From CAZLIC01 sp964559535 (GTDB lineage Bacteria; Pseudomonadota; Alphaproteobacteria; Rhodobacterales; Rhodobacteraceae): a stretch of DNA of 33,862 nt. The stretch spans positions 1 to 33,862 of the forward strand of contig CAZLIC010000044.1 of the NCBI GenBank assembly GCA_964559535.1. The letters run 5' to 3'. The position numbers and the translations under genes were made by a program. Under the pieces are notes generated by a model. It saw only the letters and a program-made list of their open reading frames with translations. It searched no databases and was not told the origin of the DNA. Shown in pieces: positions 23,257 to 31,921 of this stretch; the first letter of the stretch is position 1, and each line of letters begins with the position of its first letter.

Positions 23257-23997
23257 CTAGCCGCGCCCGATCAAGGGCATCTTCGTGGCCATCACCGTCA
23301 GGAACGGCACATTGGCCGACAAGGGCAGCGACGCCATGTACAGCACCGATTTCGCCACGTCCTCCACATCCATCACCGGTTCCGGCCGCACAGACCCGTC
23401 GGCCTGCGGCACCCCGGCGGTCATCCGCGCCGTCATGGCCGACGCCGCATTGCCGATGTCGATCTGCCCGCAGGCAATGTCGAAGGCCCGGCCGTCCAGC
23501 GCCAGCGTCTTGGTCAACCCCGTCACCGCGTGCTTCGACACCGTATAGGCCACCGACCCCGGCCGCGGCGCATGGGCGGAAATCGAGCCGTTGTTGATGA
23601 TCCGCCCGCCCTGCGGTGCCTGCGCGCGCATCCGGGCAAAGGCCGCGCGGGCGCACAGGAACATGCCGTCGATGTTCACCGACATCACGCCCCGCCATTC
23701 GGCCAGGCTGACCTCGTCGATGGTGCGCGCCACCAGTCCTGCGCCCGCGTTGTTGAACAGAACGTCAATCCGGCCCCAGTCCGCCATGGCACGGTCGAAA
23801 GCGGCGTCGACCTGCGCCTCGTCCGTCACGTCACATGGCAGAACCAGTGCCGCGGCATGGCCTGCAGCTGTCCCGGCAAGCGCGTCTGCGCGGCGGCCCA
23901 CAAGACCCACCCGCCAGCCCTGCGCCAGAAAGGCCCGCGCCACGGCACGGCCAATGCCGCTGCCTGCTCCGGTGACGATCAGCGTCGGCCCCGTCAT
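23257..23997 (-). CDS. SDR-family oxidoreductase
   Basis: A 246-residue short-chain dehydrogenase. I start at 'MTGPTLIVTGAGSGIGRAVA', the natural SDR beginning; 39 upstream in-frame residues look non-coding. The Rossmann loop TGAGSGIG binds the dinucleotide. 'VLFNNAGAGLVAR' is the NNAG motif, and the catalytic Ser and Tyr-x3-Lys are in 'GSISAHAPRPGSVAYTVSKH'. 'CGQIDIGNAASAMTARMTAG' follows in the substrate loop. NADP preference is likely from 'VGLVGRRADAL' (Arg pair after beta-2). The substrate is unknown; resemblance to 3-oxoacyl/alcohol dehydrogenases is general. It heads the minus-strand mobA operon, and there is no sign that it takes part in Moco synthesis. Confidence 0.9.
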   Translation of the reverse strand: MTGPTLIVTGAGSGIGRAVARAFLAQGWRVGLVGRRADALAGTAAGHAAALVLPCDVTDEAQVDAAFDRAMADWGRIDVLFNNAGAGLVARTIDEVSLAEWRGVMSVNIDGMFLCARAAFARMRAQAPQGGRIINNGSISAHAPRPGSVAYTVSKHAVTGLTKTLALDGRAFDIACGQIDIGNAASAMTARMTAGVPQADGSVRPEPVMDVEDVAKSVLYMASLPLSANVPFLTVMATKMPLIGRG

Positions 23998-24348
23998 CGC
24001 AGACACCGCAGTTTCCGAAGCAAAGGCTGCTTCTGCCACCAGGGCCCCCGGCCTTTCTGCCTTGTTTCGCCTTCCACTCCATCCTCCTGCCGCTGCGATC
24101 TGCCGTGGGCGCAATGCCTGGCGCGCGTTTCACGATCCACAACGCGGCGCCTGTAGCAAGCCCGCATCAAGCATGAACAGTGCGCGGGAAATGACACGGA
24201 TTGTCCCCAATGTGCCAACAATCCGCCACAATCTGCCCCGAAAAGCTGCCGCAAATACCAAATTGCGGACAGTTTTGCCCGCTAGCACCGCTGCAGATCA
24301 AATCGCCGCGCCCGTTTAGGGCCTTGGCCACAAAATGGGAAGTTGCTC
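23998..24348. other. 351-base divergent intergenic region before the giant RTX gene
   Basis: No gene is visible. The half near the RTX gene is AT-richer than its surroundings and holds an operator-like dyad (24197-24225 plus a third half-site) and ccgcaa (24249-24254)/ttgcgg (24263-24268). The RTX gene has GGGAAG (24337-24342) as its ribosome site. I could not settle on a -35/-10 pair. Confidence 0.6.
24197..24235. promoter_or_regulatory. Candidate operator: dyad plus phased third half-site
   Basis: CGGATTGT (24197-24204) and ACAATCCG (24218-24225) are perfect reverse complements whose centres are 21 bases apart, about two helical turns. A near-identical half-site ACAATCTG follows at 24228-24235, ten bases after the second. 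It lies about 115-150 bases before the giant RTX start. The binding protein is unknown. Confidence 0.4.
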
Positions 24349-27300
24349 ATGGCTGTCATCAATGGAACCACTGGAAACGACGGTTTGCCCCTTCTGCAGG
24401 GTGGCGTCGACGCAGACTCGATCAGCGGTCTCGACGGCAACGATACGATGGCTGGCGCGGGCGGCAATGACTCGATGTTCGGTGGCATCGGCAATGACAC
24501 GATGGACGGCGGCACCGAAAACGACTCGATGGACGGCGGTGCCGGCAACGACACCATCCGCGGCGGCACGGGTTCTGACACCCTGATCGGCGGCGCCGAC
24601 GTCGACACGGTGGACTACGCCACTTCGGCCGCCGTTTCGGTGAACCTTGCCACGAACGCGGTCAGCGGCGGCGACGCCGCGGGCGACACCATCAGCGGCT
24701 TTGAAAACGTGACCGGCGGCTCGGGCAACGACACCCTGACGGGCAGCACGGCGGCCAACATCATCACCGGCAACAGCGGCAACGACACCATCGACGGCGG
24801 CGACGGCAACGACACCATCGACGGCGGCGCGGGCAACGACACCATCCGCGGCGGTGTGGGCACCGACTCGCTGATCGGCGGCGCCGACACCGACACGCTG
24901 GACTACTCCACCTCGGCGGCCGTTTCGGTGAACCTGGCCACCAACACGGTCAGCGGCGGCGATGCTGCGGGCGACATCATCAACGGCTTTGAAAACGTGA
25001 CCGGCGGCTCGGGCAACGACACGCTGACGGGGACCACGGCCGCCAACGTCATCACCGGCAACGGCGGCAACGACACCATCGACGGTGGCACGGGCAACGA
25101 CACCATCGACGGCGGCGCGGGCAACGACACCATCCGCGGCGGCACGGGTTCGGACTCGCTGATCGGCGGCGCCGACACCGACACGCTGGACTACTCCACC
25201 TCGGCCGCCGTTTCGGTGAACCTTGCGACGAACGCCGTCAGCGGCGGCGATGCCGCGGGCGACATCATCAACGGCTTTGAAAACGTGACCGGCGGCTCGG
25301 GCAACGATACCCTGACGGGCACGACGGCGGCCAACGTCATCAACGGCGGCAGCGGCGCCGATTCGCTGGACGGCGGCGATGGCAACGACACCATCGACGG
25401 CGGCGCGAACAACGACACGATCCGCGGCGGTGTGGGCGCGGACTCGCTGATCGGCGGCGCCGACAACGACACCATCGACTACTCCACCTCGACCGCCGCC
25501 GTTTCGGTGAACATCAACACCAACGTGGTCAGCGGCGGCGATGCCGCAGGCGACATCATCATCGGCTTCGAGAACATCATTGGTTCGGCGCTGAACGACA
25601 CGCTGGTCGGCAACACGGGCAACAACACGCTGATCGGCGGCGCCGGGGAAGACCAGCTGATCGGCGGCGACGGCCTGGACACGGCCAGCTACAGCAACGC
25701 CGCGGCGGCTGTCAGCGCCAGCCTGCTGTTGGGCTCCGGACTGGCGGGCGACGCCGCGTTCGACAGCTACTCCACCATCGAGAACCTGGAGGGCTCGGCC
25801 CACAACGACACGCTGTCCGGCGACGGGCTGGCCAACCTCCTGTCCGGCCTTGCCGGCGCCGACTCGCTGTTCGGTGACGCGGGCGACGACACGCTGGACG
25901 GCGGTGCGGGCAATGACACGCTGGATGGTGGCACCGGGACCAACACCCTGATCGGCGGCGCCGACAACGACACCTACCTGATCTCCTTGGCCACCAACAC
26001 GATCACCGAAAACGTGGGCGGGGGCACCGACACGGTGATCTCGACCATCAACCTGACGCTGGCCGACAACGTCGAGAACCTGACCCTGTCCGGCACCGAC
26101 AACCTGACGGGCACCGGCAACGCACTGGCCAACACCCTGACGGGCAACAACGGCGGGTCGGGCATCTTCGCGCCCCCGGGCAACAACAACCTGCAGGGTC
26201 TTGCCGGCAACGACACGATCTTCGGTCTGGGCGGCAATGACACGCTGGATGGCGGTGCCGACGTTGACTCTCTGGTCGGCGGGCTCGGCAATGACATCTA
26301 CGTGGTCGACAACGCGGGCGACGTGGTTGTGGAACTGGCAAACGAAGGCGTTGCCGACGAAATCCAGGCCTCGGTCAGCTACACCATCGCCGCGAACGTC
26401 GAAACGCTCACGCTGACCGGCACCGGCAACATCAACGCCACCGGCGACGCGAATGCCAACAAGCTGAACGGCAACACCGGCAACAACTCGCTGTCGGGCA
26501 ATGACGGCAATGACACGCTGAGCGGCGGTGAAGGCAACGACACGCTGGACGGCGGCATCGGCAACGACTCGATGACCGGCGGTCTGGGCGACGACGTGTT
26601 CATTGTCGACGCGGCAGGCGACAAGGTGGTCGAGGCGGCCGCGGGCGGCACCGACGAAGTGCGCTCCGCGATCACCTACACGCTAATCACGAACTTTGAA
26701 AACCTGGTGCTGACCGGCACGTCGGCTATCGACGGTTCCGGCAACACAGCCAACAACGTGATCACCGGCAACAGCGCCGCCAACCGCCTGTCCGGCGCCA
26801 ACGGCAACGACACGCTGAACGGCGGCGACGGCAACGACACGCTGGATGGCGGAGCGGGGATCGACTCGCTGGTCGGTGGTGCCAACAACGACACCTACAT
26901 CGTCGACTCGCTGGACGATGTCCTTGTCGAAGGGGCAAGCGCCGGCACCGACACGGTCGAGACCACCGTGGCCTGGACGCTGGCCGACAACTTCGAGAAC
27001 CTGACGCTGTCCGGCTCGATCGGGATCGCGGGCACCGGCAACTCTGTCGCCAACGTCATCACTGGCAACTCGCGCGCCAACCTCATCTCGGGCCTTGCCG
27101 GAAACGACACGATCAACGGCGGTGACGGCGATGACACGATCGATGGTGGCCTGAACAACGACTCGATGACCGGTGGCCTCGGCAACGACACCTATGTGGT
27201 CGACAGCGGCAGCGACGTCGTGGTCGAAGCCGCGGACGAAGGCACCGACACGGTCCAGACGGCGCTGACCTACACGCTGGGTGCGAACGTCGAGAACCTG

Positions 27301-29835
27301 ACGCTGACCGGCGCAGGCAACGTCAACGGCACCGGCAACACCGTGGCCAACGTGATCACCGGCAACGACGGCAACAACCAGCTGTCCGGCCTTGACGGCG
27401 ATGACACCATCAACGGCGGCATCGGAAACGACACTCTGGACGGCGGAACCGGCGCGGACTCGATGATCGGCGGCGCCAACGATGACCTCTACATCGTCGA
27501 CAACATCGGCGACAAGACGGTGGAAACCTCGACCGGCGGCACCGACCGTGTGGAAAGCTCGGTCACCTTCACGCTGTCCACCAGTGTCGAGAACCTGGAT
27601 CTGACCGGCGCCCTGGCAATCGACGGCACCGGCAACAGCTCGGCCAACATCATGAACGGTAACGGCAGCGCGAACCGCCTGACCGGCGAGTCGGGCAATG
27701 ACACGCTGAACGGTGCCGGCGGCAGCGACACGCTGGATGGCGGCACGGGCGACGACAGCATGACCGGCGGCAACGGCGACGACTTCTACTTCGTCGGCTC
27801 GGCGCTGGACGTGGTGGTCGAAGGGTCCAGTGCGGGTACCGACACGGTCGACAGCTCGATTTCCTACACGCTGACCGACAACGTCGAAAACCTCGTCCTC
27901 AGCGGCACTGGAACGAACAGCGGAACCGGAAACACCCTGGCCAACGTGATCACCGGCAACGCGGCATCGAACCAGCTGTTTGGCGGTGACGCAGCCGATA
28001 CCCTCATCGGCGGCGACGGGAACGATGCGCTGTCGGGCGGAACCGGCAACGACAGCATGACCGGCGGCATCGGCAACGACTCCTACATCGTCGACAGCGC
28101 CTCGGACATTGTCGTCGAACTGGCAGACGAAGGTACCGACACGGTCGAAAGCTCGGTGACCTACACGCTGGGCACGAACCTCGAAAACCTGACGCTGACC
28201 GGCGCAGGCAACACCGACGGCACCGGCAACACCGTCGCCAACGTGATCACCGGCAGCGACGGCAACAACCTGCTGTCGGGGCTTGGTGGCAACGACACCA
28301 TGAACGGCGGTCTGGGCAACGACACCCTGGATGGCGGCACCGGCGATGACTCGATGCTTGGCGGCGCAGGCGATGACACCTACATCGTGGACAGCTCCAG
28401 CGACAAGACGGTCGAACTCACCGGCGAAGGCACCGACACGGTGCAAAGCTCGGCCAACAACTTCACGCTGTCCACCAACGTCGAGAACCTGACGCTGACC
28501 GGCAGCGGGTCGTCCAACGGCACGGGCAACACCGGTGCCAACACGATCACCGGCAACACCGGTGCAAACCGCCTGCGCGGCGAATCGGGCAACGACACGC
28601 TCAATGCTGGCGACGGCAACGACACGCTCGACGGCGGCAACGGTGATGACTCGATGGTGGGCGGCATCGGCAACGATACCTACATCGTCGGTTCGGTGCT
28701 GGACGTGGTTGTCGAGGCTGCGGGTTCCGGCACCGACACGGTGGAAAGCTCGATCGCCTACACGCTGACCAACGACGTCGAGAACCTGGCCCTGACCGGC
28801 AAGGGGTCGCTCTCGGGCACCGGCAACACGCTGGCCAACACCATCACCGGCAACTCTCGTGCCAACCTTCTGTCGGGTCTTGACGACGCCGATACCATCA
28901 TCGGCGGCAAGGGGAACGACACGCTGGACGGCGGCACCGGCAACGACAGCATGACCGGCGGCGTGGACAACGACGTCTACATCGTCGACAGTGCTTCGGA
29001 CGTGGTTGTCGAGGCATCGGGCGAAGGCATCGACCGCGTCGACAGCTCGGTCACCATCACGCTGGCTGCCAACGTCGAGAACCTGACGCTGACGGGCACG
29101 GGGGCGATCAACGGAACCGGCAACGATCTGGCGAACCTGATCAACGGCAACACCGGCAACAACAGCCTGACGGGCGGTATCGGCAACGACACCGTCAACG
29201 GTGGCGACGGAAACGACACGCTGGACGGCGGCACCGGAGACGACTCGATGTTGGGCGGCGCTGGCGACGACATCTACCTTGTCGACAGCGCCCTGGACAT
29301 CCTGTCGGAATCGTCGAACAGCGGCACCGACACCGTGCGCAACACGGTAAACTACACCCTGGCCAAGAACATCGAAAACCTCGAAATCCAGGGATCCAGC
29401 GGCCTCTCGGGCACCGGCAACTCGTCCAACAACCGGCTGACCGGGAACACCGGCGCGAACCTGCTGGACGGCGCCGGCGGCAACGACTCGCTGATCGGCG
29501 GCGGCGGGAACGACACGCTGACGGGCGGCGTCGGTGCGGATACGTTCATCTTCACCTCATCGTCCAACGGCACCGACACGGTCACCGACTTCAACTCGCT
29601 GGACGGCTCGACCGACGAAGGTGACCTGCTGGGCTTCCAGGGCCTGCTGACCGGAACGTTCAGCTATCTTGGGGCCGCGTCCTTCACCGCCGGTGGCAAC
29701 ACCGAAGCGCGTGTTGTGGGAAGCAACGTGGTTCTGGACTTCAACGGCGACGGAACCTCGGACCACGCGATCACCCTGACGGGTCTGACGGCTGCAACCG
29801 ACCTGACCGCGGCCGACTTCCTGTTCTTCACCTAA
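24349..29835 (+). CDS. Giant RTX repeat protein (1828 residues), probable type I-secreted Ca-binding protein
   Basis: The ATG at 24349 has GGGAAG seven bases upstream. The protein is almost wholly repeats. Residues about 69-450 hold four copies of a 96-residue unit ('NDTIRGGTGSDTLIGGADVD', then 'SAAVSVNLATNAVSGGDAAG', 'FENVTGGSGNDTLTG'). Residues about 540-1730 hold twelve copies of a different unit of about 99 residues ('NDTYIVDSASDVVVEA', 'GTDTVESSVTYTLGTN', 'VENLTLTGAGN', 'NVITGN', then GGxGNDTLDGG nonapeptides). All carry RTX Ca2+-binding GGxGxDxux motifs. The last 100 residues ('GADTFIFTSSSNGTDTVTDF' to the terminal FLFFT) are a serralysin-type C-terminal cap and T1SS signal. There is no N-terminal signal peptide and no enzymatic domain, so a surface-layer, adhesin or matrix role is plausible. 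No secretion genes are adjacent. A terminator follows directly. Confidence 0.92.
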   Translation: MAVINGTTGNDGLPLLQGGVDADSISGLDGNDTMAGAGGNDSMFGGIGNDTMDGGTENDSMDGGAGNDTIRGGTGSDTLIGGADVDTVDYATSAAVSVNLATNAVSGGDAAGDTISGFENVTGGSGNDTLTGSTAANIITGNSGNDTIDGGDGNDTIDGGAGNDTIRGGVGTDSLIGGADTDTLDYSTSAAVSVNLATNTVSGGDAAGDIINGFENVTGGSGNDTLTGTTAANVITGNGGNDTIDGGTGNDTIDGGAGNDTIRGGTGSDSLIGGADTDTLDYSTSAAVSVNLATNAVSGGDAAGDIINGFENVTGGSGNDTLTGTTAANVINGGSGADSLDGGDGNDTIDGGANNDTIRGGVGADSLIGGADNDTIDYSTSTAAVSVNINTNVVSGGDAAGDIIIGFENIIGSALNDTLVGNTGNNTLIGGAGEDQLIGGDGLDTASYSNAAAAVSASLLLGSGLAGDAAFDSYSTIENLEGSAHNDTLSGDGLANLLSGLAGADSLFGDAGDDTLDGGAGNDTLDGGTGTNTLIGGADNDTYLISLATNTITENVGGGTDTVISTINLTLADNVENLTLSGTDNLTGTGNALANTLTGNNGGSGIFAPPGNNNLQGLAGNDTIFGLGGNDTLDGGADVDSLVGGLGNDIYVVDNAGDVVVELANEGVADEIQASVSYTIAANVETLTLTGTGNINATGDANANKLNGNTGNNSLSGNDGNDTLSGGEGNDTLDGGIGNDSMTGGLGDDVFIVDAAGDKVVEAAAGGTDEVRSAITYTLITNFENLVLTGTSAIDGSGNTANNVITGNSAANRLSGANGNDTLNGGDGNDTLDGGAGIDSLVGGANNDTYIVDSLDDVLVEGASAGTDTVETTVAWTLADNFENLTLSGSIGIAGTGNSVANVITGNSRANLISGLAGNDTINGGDGDDTIDGGLNNDSMTGGLGNDTYVVDSGSDVVVEAADEGTDTVQTALTYTLGANVENLTLTGAGNVNGTGNTVANVITGNDGNNQLSGLDGDDTINGGIGNDTLDGGTGADSMIGGANDDLYIVDNIGDKTVETSTGGTDRVESSVTFTLSTSVENLDLTGALAIDGTGNSSANIMNGNGSANRLTGESGNDTLNGAGGSDTLDGGTGDDSMTGGNGDDFYFVGSALDVVVEGSSAGTDTVDSSISYTLTDNVENLVLSGTGTNSGTGNTLANVITGNAASNQLFGGDAADTLIGGDGNDALSGGTGNDSMTGGIGNDSYIVDSASDIVVELADEGTDTVESSVTYTLGTNLENLTLTGAGNTDGTGNTVANVITGSDGNNLLSGLGGNDTMNGGLGNDTLDGGTGDDSMLGGAGDDTYIVDSSSDKTVELTGEGTDTVQSSANNFTLSTNVENLTLTGSGSSNGTGNTGANTITGNTGANRLRGESGNDTLNAGDGNDTLDGGNGDDSMVGGIGNDTYIVGSVLDVVVEAAGSGTDTVESSIAYTLTNDVENLALTGKGSLSGTGNTLANTITGNSRANLLSGLDDADTIIGGKGNDTLDGGTGNDSMTGGVDNDVYIVDSASDVVVEASGEGIDRVDSSVTITLAANVENLTLTGTGAINGTGNDLANLINGNTGNNSLTGGIGNDTVNGGDGNDTLDGGTGDDSMLGGAGDDIYLVDSALDILSESSNSGTDTVRNTVNYTLAKNIENLEIQGSSGLSGTGNSSNNRLTGNTGANLLDGAGGNDSLIGGGGNDTLTGGVGADTFIFTSSSNGTDTVTDFNSLDGSTDEGDLLGFQGLLTGTFSYLGAASFTAGGNTEARVVGSNVVLDFNGDGTSDHAITLTGLTAATDLTAADFLFFT
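24553..25500 (+). repeat. Tandem 288-base DNA repeat inside the RTX gene
   Basis: The landmark 'acc/acgatccgcggcgg' recurs at 24553, 24841, 25129 and 25417, each exactly 288 bases (96 codons) apart, with high nucleotide identity over long stretches such as 'ggctttgaaaacgtgaccgg'. Such near-identity, including at synonymous positions, suggests recent duplication or gene conversion. Confidence 0.9.
25966..29560 (+). repeat. Twelve tandem ~297-base repeats inside the RTX gene
   Basis: The (N/D)DxYxVD landmark starts at 25966, 26290, 26590, 26887, 27184, 27481, 27778, 28075, 28372, 28672, 28969 and 29266. Spacing is 297 bases for eight of eleven intervals, 300 for two, and 324 for the first, where a 'GGSGIFAPPGNNNLQG' insert adds length. 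Nucleotide divergence between copies is clearly greater than in the 288-base set. Confidence 0.9.
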
Positions 29836-29842
29836 CACAGGC

Positions 29843-29870
29843 GGCCCCCCGCAAACACTTGCGGGGGGCC
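29843..29870 (+). terminator. Terminator of the giant RTX gene
   Basis: Perfect 12-bp stem ggccccccgcaa (29843-29854)/ttgcggggggcc (29859-29870) with an acac loop, eight bases after the TAA stop. There is no strong T-run. Confidence 0.75.
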
Positions 29871-29886
29871 ATCAGCACAGCGTTGC

Positions 29887-29986
29887 CGCGCCGCGATTTC
29901 CCCCGTGATCGCGGCGCGAAACTATCTTAAGACTGTTTCTCTTGTCGGCTACGGCAGAGAAACAGACCTGCCGACAAATCGGCGGG
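29887..29986 (+). promoter_or_regulatory. mscL leader with mutually exclusive hairpins
   Basis: First comes an 11-bp dyad cgcgccgcgat (29887-29897)/atcgcggcgcg (29908-29918). Then three competing stems: ctgtttctct (29933-29942)/agagaaacag (29956-29965); ttgtcggc (29942-29949)/gccgacaa (29970-29977); cctgccga (29967-29974)/tcggcggg (29979-29986, one wobble). The second excludes both others. The ribosome site GAGGGG (29996-30001) follows ten bases later. Confidence 0.5.
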
Positions 29987-30010
29987 CAAAACACGAGGGG
30001 AACCGAGAAC

Positions 30011-30442
30011 ATGCTGAACGAATTCAAGGCATTCATTGCCAAGGGCAACGTTGTTGACCTGGCTGTTGGTATCATCATCGGGGCGGCGTTCACCGCCATT
30101 GTGAACAGCCTGGTGGCTGACCTGATCAACCCGATCATCGGACTTGTCACCGGCGGGATCGACTTTTCGAACCTGTTCATCAACCTTGGCGCAGGCGAGT
30201 TCGCCTCGCTGGCCGCCGCGAAAGAGGCCGGTGCGCCGGTTTTCGCCTATGGCTCGTTCATTACCGCAGTGATCAACTTCCTGATCATCGCCTGGGTCGT
30301 GTTCCTGCTGGTCAAGGCCGTGAACAAGCTGAAGGAAGCGACTGCCAAGCAGGAAGCCGCCGTTGCGGCCGCTGCACCGGCCGGCCCGTCGGAAGTTGAC
30401 CTGCTGAAGGAAATCCGCGACGCGCTGAAGGCGCGCGGGTAA
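30011..30442 (+). CDS. mscL: Large-conductance mechanosensitive channel
   Basis: A 143-residue inner-membrane channel of normal length. The start at ATG 30011 has GAGGGG nine bases upstream. The N-terminal amphipathic segment 'MLNEFKAFIAKGNVVDLAVG' leads into TM1 'GIIIGAAFTAIVNSLVADLI', the pore-lining helix with its Gly/Ala pattern. A periplasmic loop (GIDFSNLFINLGAGEFAS) follows, then TM2 'FITAVINFLIIAWVVFLLVK' and a cytoplasmic C-terminal helix ending 'LLKEIRDALKARG'. It opens on hypo-osmotic shock to release solutes. It stands alone between the RTX terminator and its own hairpin terminator, with an unusually structured leader. Confidence 0.97.
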   Translation: MLNEFKAFIAKGNVVDLAVGIIIGAAFTAIVNSLVADLINPIIGLVTGGIDFSNLFINLGAGEFASLAAAKEAGAPVFAYGSFITAVINFLIIAWVVFLLVKAVNKLKEATAKQEAAVAAAAPAGPSEVDLLKEIRDALKARG

Positions 30443-30456
30443 CCTGACGCGGGGCA

Positions 30457-30486
30457 GGGCCGGCAAGGGGCAATCCTTTCCGGCCC
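30457..30486 (+). terminator. mscL terminator hairpin
   Basis: gggccgg (30457-30463)/ccggccc (30480-30486), continued after one mismatch by aagg (30465-30468)/cctt (30475-30478), 14 bases after the mscL stop. There is no T-run. Confidence 0.6.
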
Positions 30487-30531
30487 GTTAACGCGGCTTC
30501 GCAAGCCATTGATATTGCTGAATGTGGCCGG

Positions 30532-30565
30532 GTGTCCCAGCGTGGGACACAGCATGGGACACCGG
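30532..30565. other. TGTCCCA/TGGGACA half-site cluster
   Basis: GTGTCCCA (30532-30539) can pair with TGGGACAC at 30543-30550 (3-base loop) or with TGGGACACC at 30555-30563. One half-site in one orientation and two in the other lie between convergent genes mscL and ald. It could be a terminator hairpin or a protein-binding dyad. Confidence 0.4.
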
Positions 30566-30588
30566 CAACTTGTCCTGGGCGGGGGGCC

Positions 30589-30620
30589 ACAGGGGCGGCA
30601 GGTCTACCTGCCGCCCCTGT
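30589..30620 (-). terminator. ald terminator hairpin
   Basis: Perfect 14-bp stem acaggggcggcagg (30589-30602)/cctgccgcccctgt (30607-30620) with a tcta loop. On the minus strand it starts five bases after the ald stop. Confidence 0.75.
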
Positions 30621-30625
30621 TGCCG

Positions 30626-31741
30626 TCAGGCCAGCGCCTGCGCCGCCGGAATCGACGGAAGCCCCAGCGCCTCGCCCACCGCAGCATAGGTCAGCTTGCC
30701 CGCATGCACGTTCAGGCCCGCCAGCAGATGGCGGTCCTCGGCACAGGCGCGCTGCCAGCCCTTGTCGGCCAGCGCCAGCAGGAACGGCATCGTGGCGTTG
30801 CCCAGCGCCTGGGTCGAGGTGCGGGCTACGGCGCCCGGCATGTTGGCCACGCAGTAGTGCATGATCCCGTCCACCTCGTAGATCGGGTCCTGGTGCGTGG
30901 TGGCGCGCGAGGTTTCAAAGCAGCCGCCCTGGTCGATGGCCACATCCACCAGGGCCGCGCCGGGCTTCAGCTCTTTCAACTGCGCCCTGGAAATCAGCTT
31001 GGGCGCCGCCGCCCCCGGGATCAGCACCGCGCCGATGATCAGGTCAGCCTCGCGCGCCAGCGCAATGGTGTTGCCGGCGCTGGCGTAGGCGTTCTTGAAC
31101 TGGCCGCCGAAGACATCATCCAGGTACCGCAGCCGGTTGATCGAGCGGTCCAGTACCGTCACGTCCGCGCCCATCCCCGCCGCCACCTTGGCCGCATGCG
31201 TGCCCACAACGCCACCGCCGATCACCAGCACGCGGGCAGGCGAAACACCCGGCACGCCGCCCAGCAGCACGCCCCGCCCGCCATTCGCCTTTTGCAACGT
31301 CCAGGCGCCCACCTGCGGCGCCAGCCGCCCCGCCACTTCGGACATCGGAGCCAGCAAGGGCAGACCGCCACGATCGTCCGTCACCGTCTCGTAGGCAATG
31401 CAGGTCGCCCCCGAGGCCAGAAGGTCATGCGTCTGCTCCGGGTCGGGGGCAAGGTGCAGGTAGGTAAACAGCACCTGCCCCTCGCGCAGCCGCTTGCGTT
31501 CCACCGCCTGCGGCTCCTTCACCTTCACGATCATCCCGGCCTGCGCAAAGACTTCATCCGCCGTATCCACGACCCGCGCACCTGCGGCCGCATAGTCGGC
31601 ATCGGAAAATCCCGCGCCCGTACCGGCATTCGCCTCGACCAGCACCTCATGGCCGTGTCCAACCGCTTCGCGGGCGGCGTCGGGCGTCATGCCGACGCGG
31701 AACTCCTGCGGCTTGATCTCTTTTGGGCATCCGATCTTCAT
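30626..31741 (-). CDS. ald: Alanine dehydrogenase
   Basis: A 371-residue NAD-dependent enzyme interconverting L-alanine and pyruvate plus ammonia. I start at 'MKIGCPKEIKPQEFRVGMTP', the conserved family N-terminus; GGAGGAG lies nine bases upstream, and the 26 extra in-frame residues have no support. Key features are the catalytic Lys region 'GMIVKVKEPQAVE', the catalytic His in 'LFTYLHLAPD', the NAD loop 'VLVIGGGVVGTHAAKVAAGM' with 'VTVLD', and 'DVAIDQGGCFETSRATTHQD' with 'VANMPGAVARTSTQALGNAT', the Ald/PNT signature. Length is normal. It could feed amino nitrogen into central metabolism. It lies downstream of the GT4 gene on the same strand but after a 180-base gap, so it probably has its own promoter. 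Confidence 0.96.
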   Translation of the reverse strand: MKIGCPKEIKPQEFRVGMTPDAAREAVGHGHEVLVEANAGTGAGFSDADYAAAGARVVDTADEVFAQAGMIVKVKEPQAVERKRLREGQVLFTYLHLAPDPEQTHDLLASGATCIAYETVTDDRGGLPLLAPMSEVAGRLAPQVGAWTLQKANGGRGVLLGGVPGVSPARVLVIGGGVVGTHAAKVAAGMGADVTVLDRSINRLRYLDDVFGGQFKNAYASAGNTIALAREADLIIGAVLIPGAAAPKLISRAQLKELKPGAALVDVAIDQGGCFETSRATTHQDPIYEVDGIMHYCVANMPGAVARTSTQALGNATMPFLLALADKGWQRACAEDRHLLAGLNVHAGKLTYAAVGEALGLPSIPAAQALA

Positions 31742-31921
31742 CTGCGGTCTCCTCCACTGCGCCGCGGATGATGGCACGGATCGGCCAGCGATGCTTCGAA
31801 ACTGGGCCTGCAGGGGCAAGCCGCATTGAAAGATTGCGCGGCAAGAGGGTGGGTTGGCGCAAGCATCTGTCTTGCCCGGCGCCCCCGGCGCAAGGGATGC
31901 CGCAGCGGAGGCAACCCCGGG

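Noticed and set aside
24316..28446. Long minus-strand open frames (495 and 587 codons) opposite the giant RTX gene.
   Set aside because: They mirror the repeat period of the plus-strand gene, have repeated Val/Ala/Arg-rich translations with no known fold, and arise because GC-rich repeats lack stop codons in several frames.
24553..29560. Regularly spaced repeats that could suggest a CRISPR-like array.
   Set aside because: The period is 288 or 297 bases, always a multiple of three, within one open frame encoding Ca-binding motifs; this is protein repetition.
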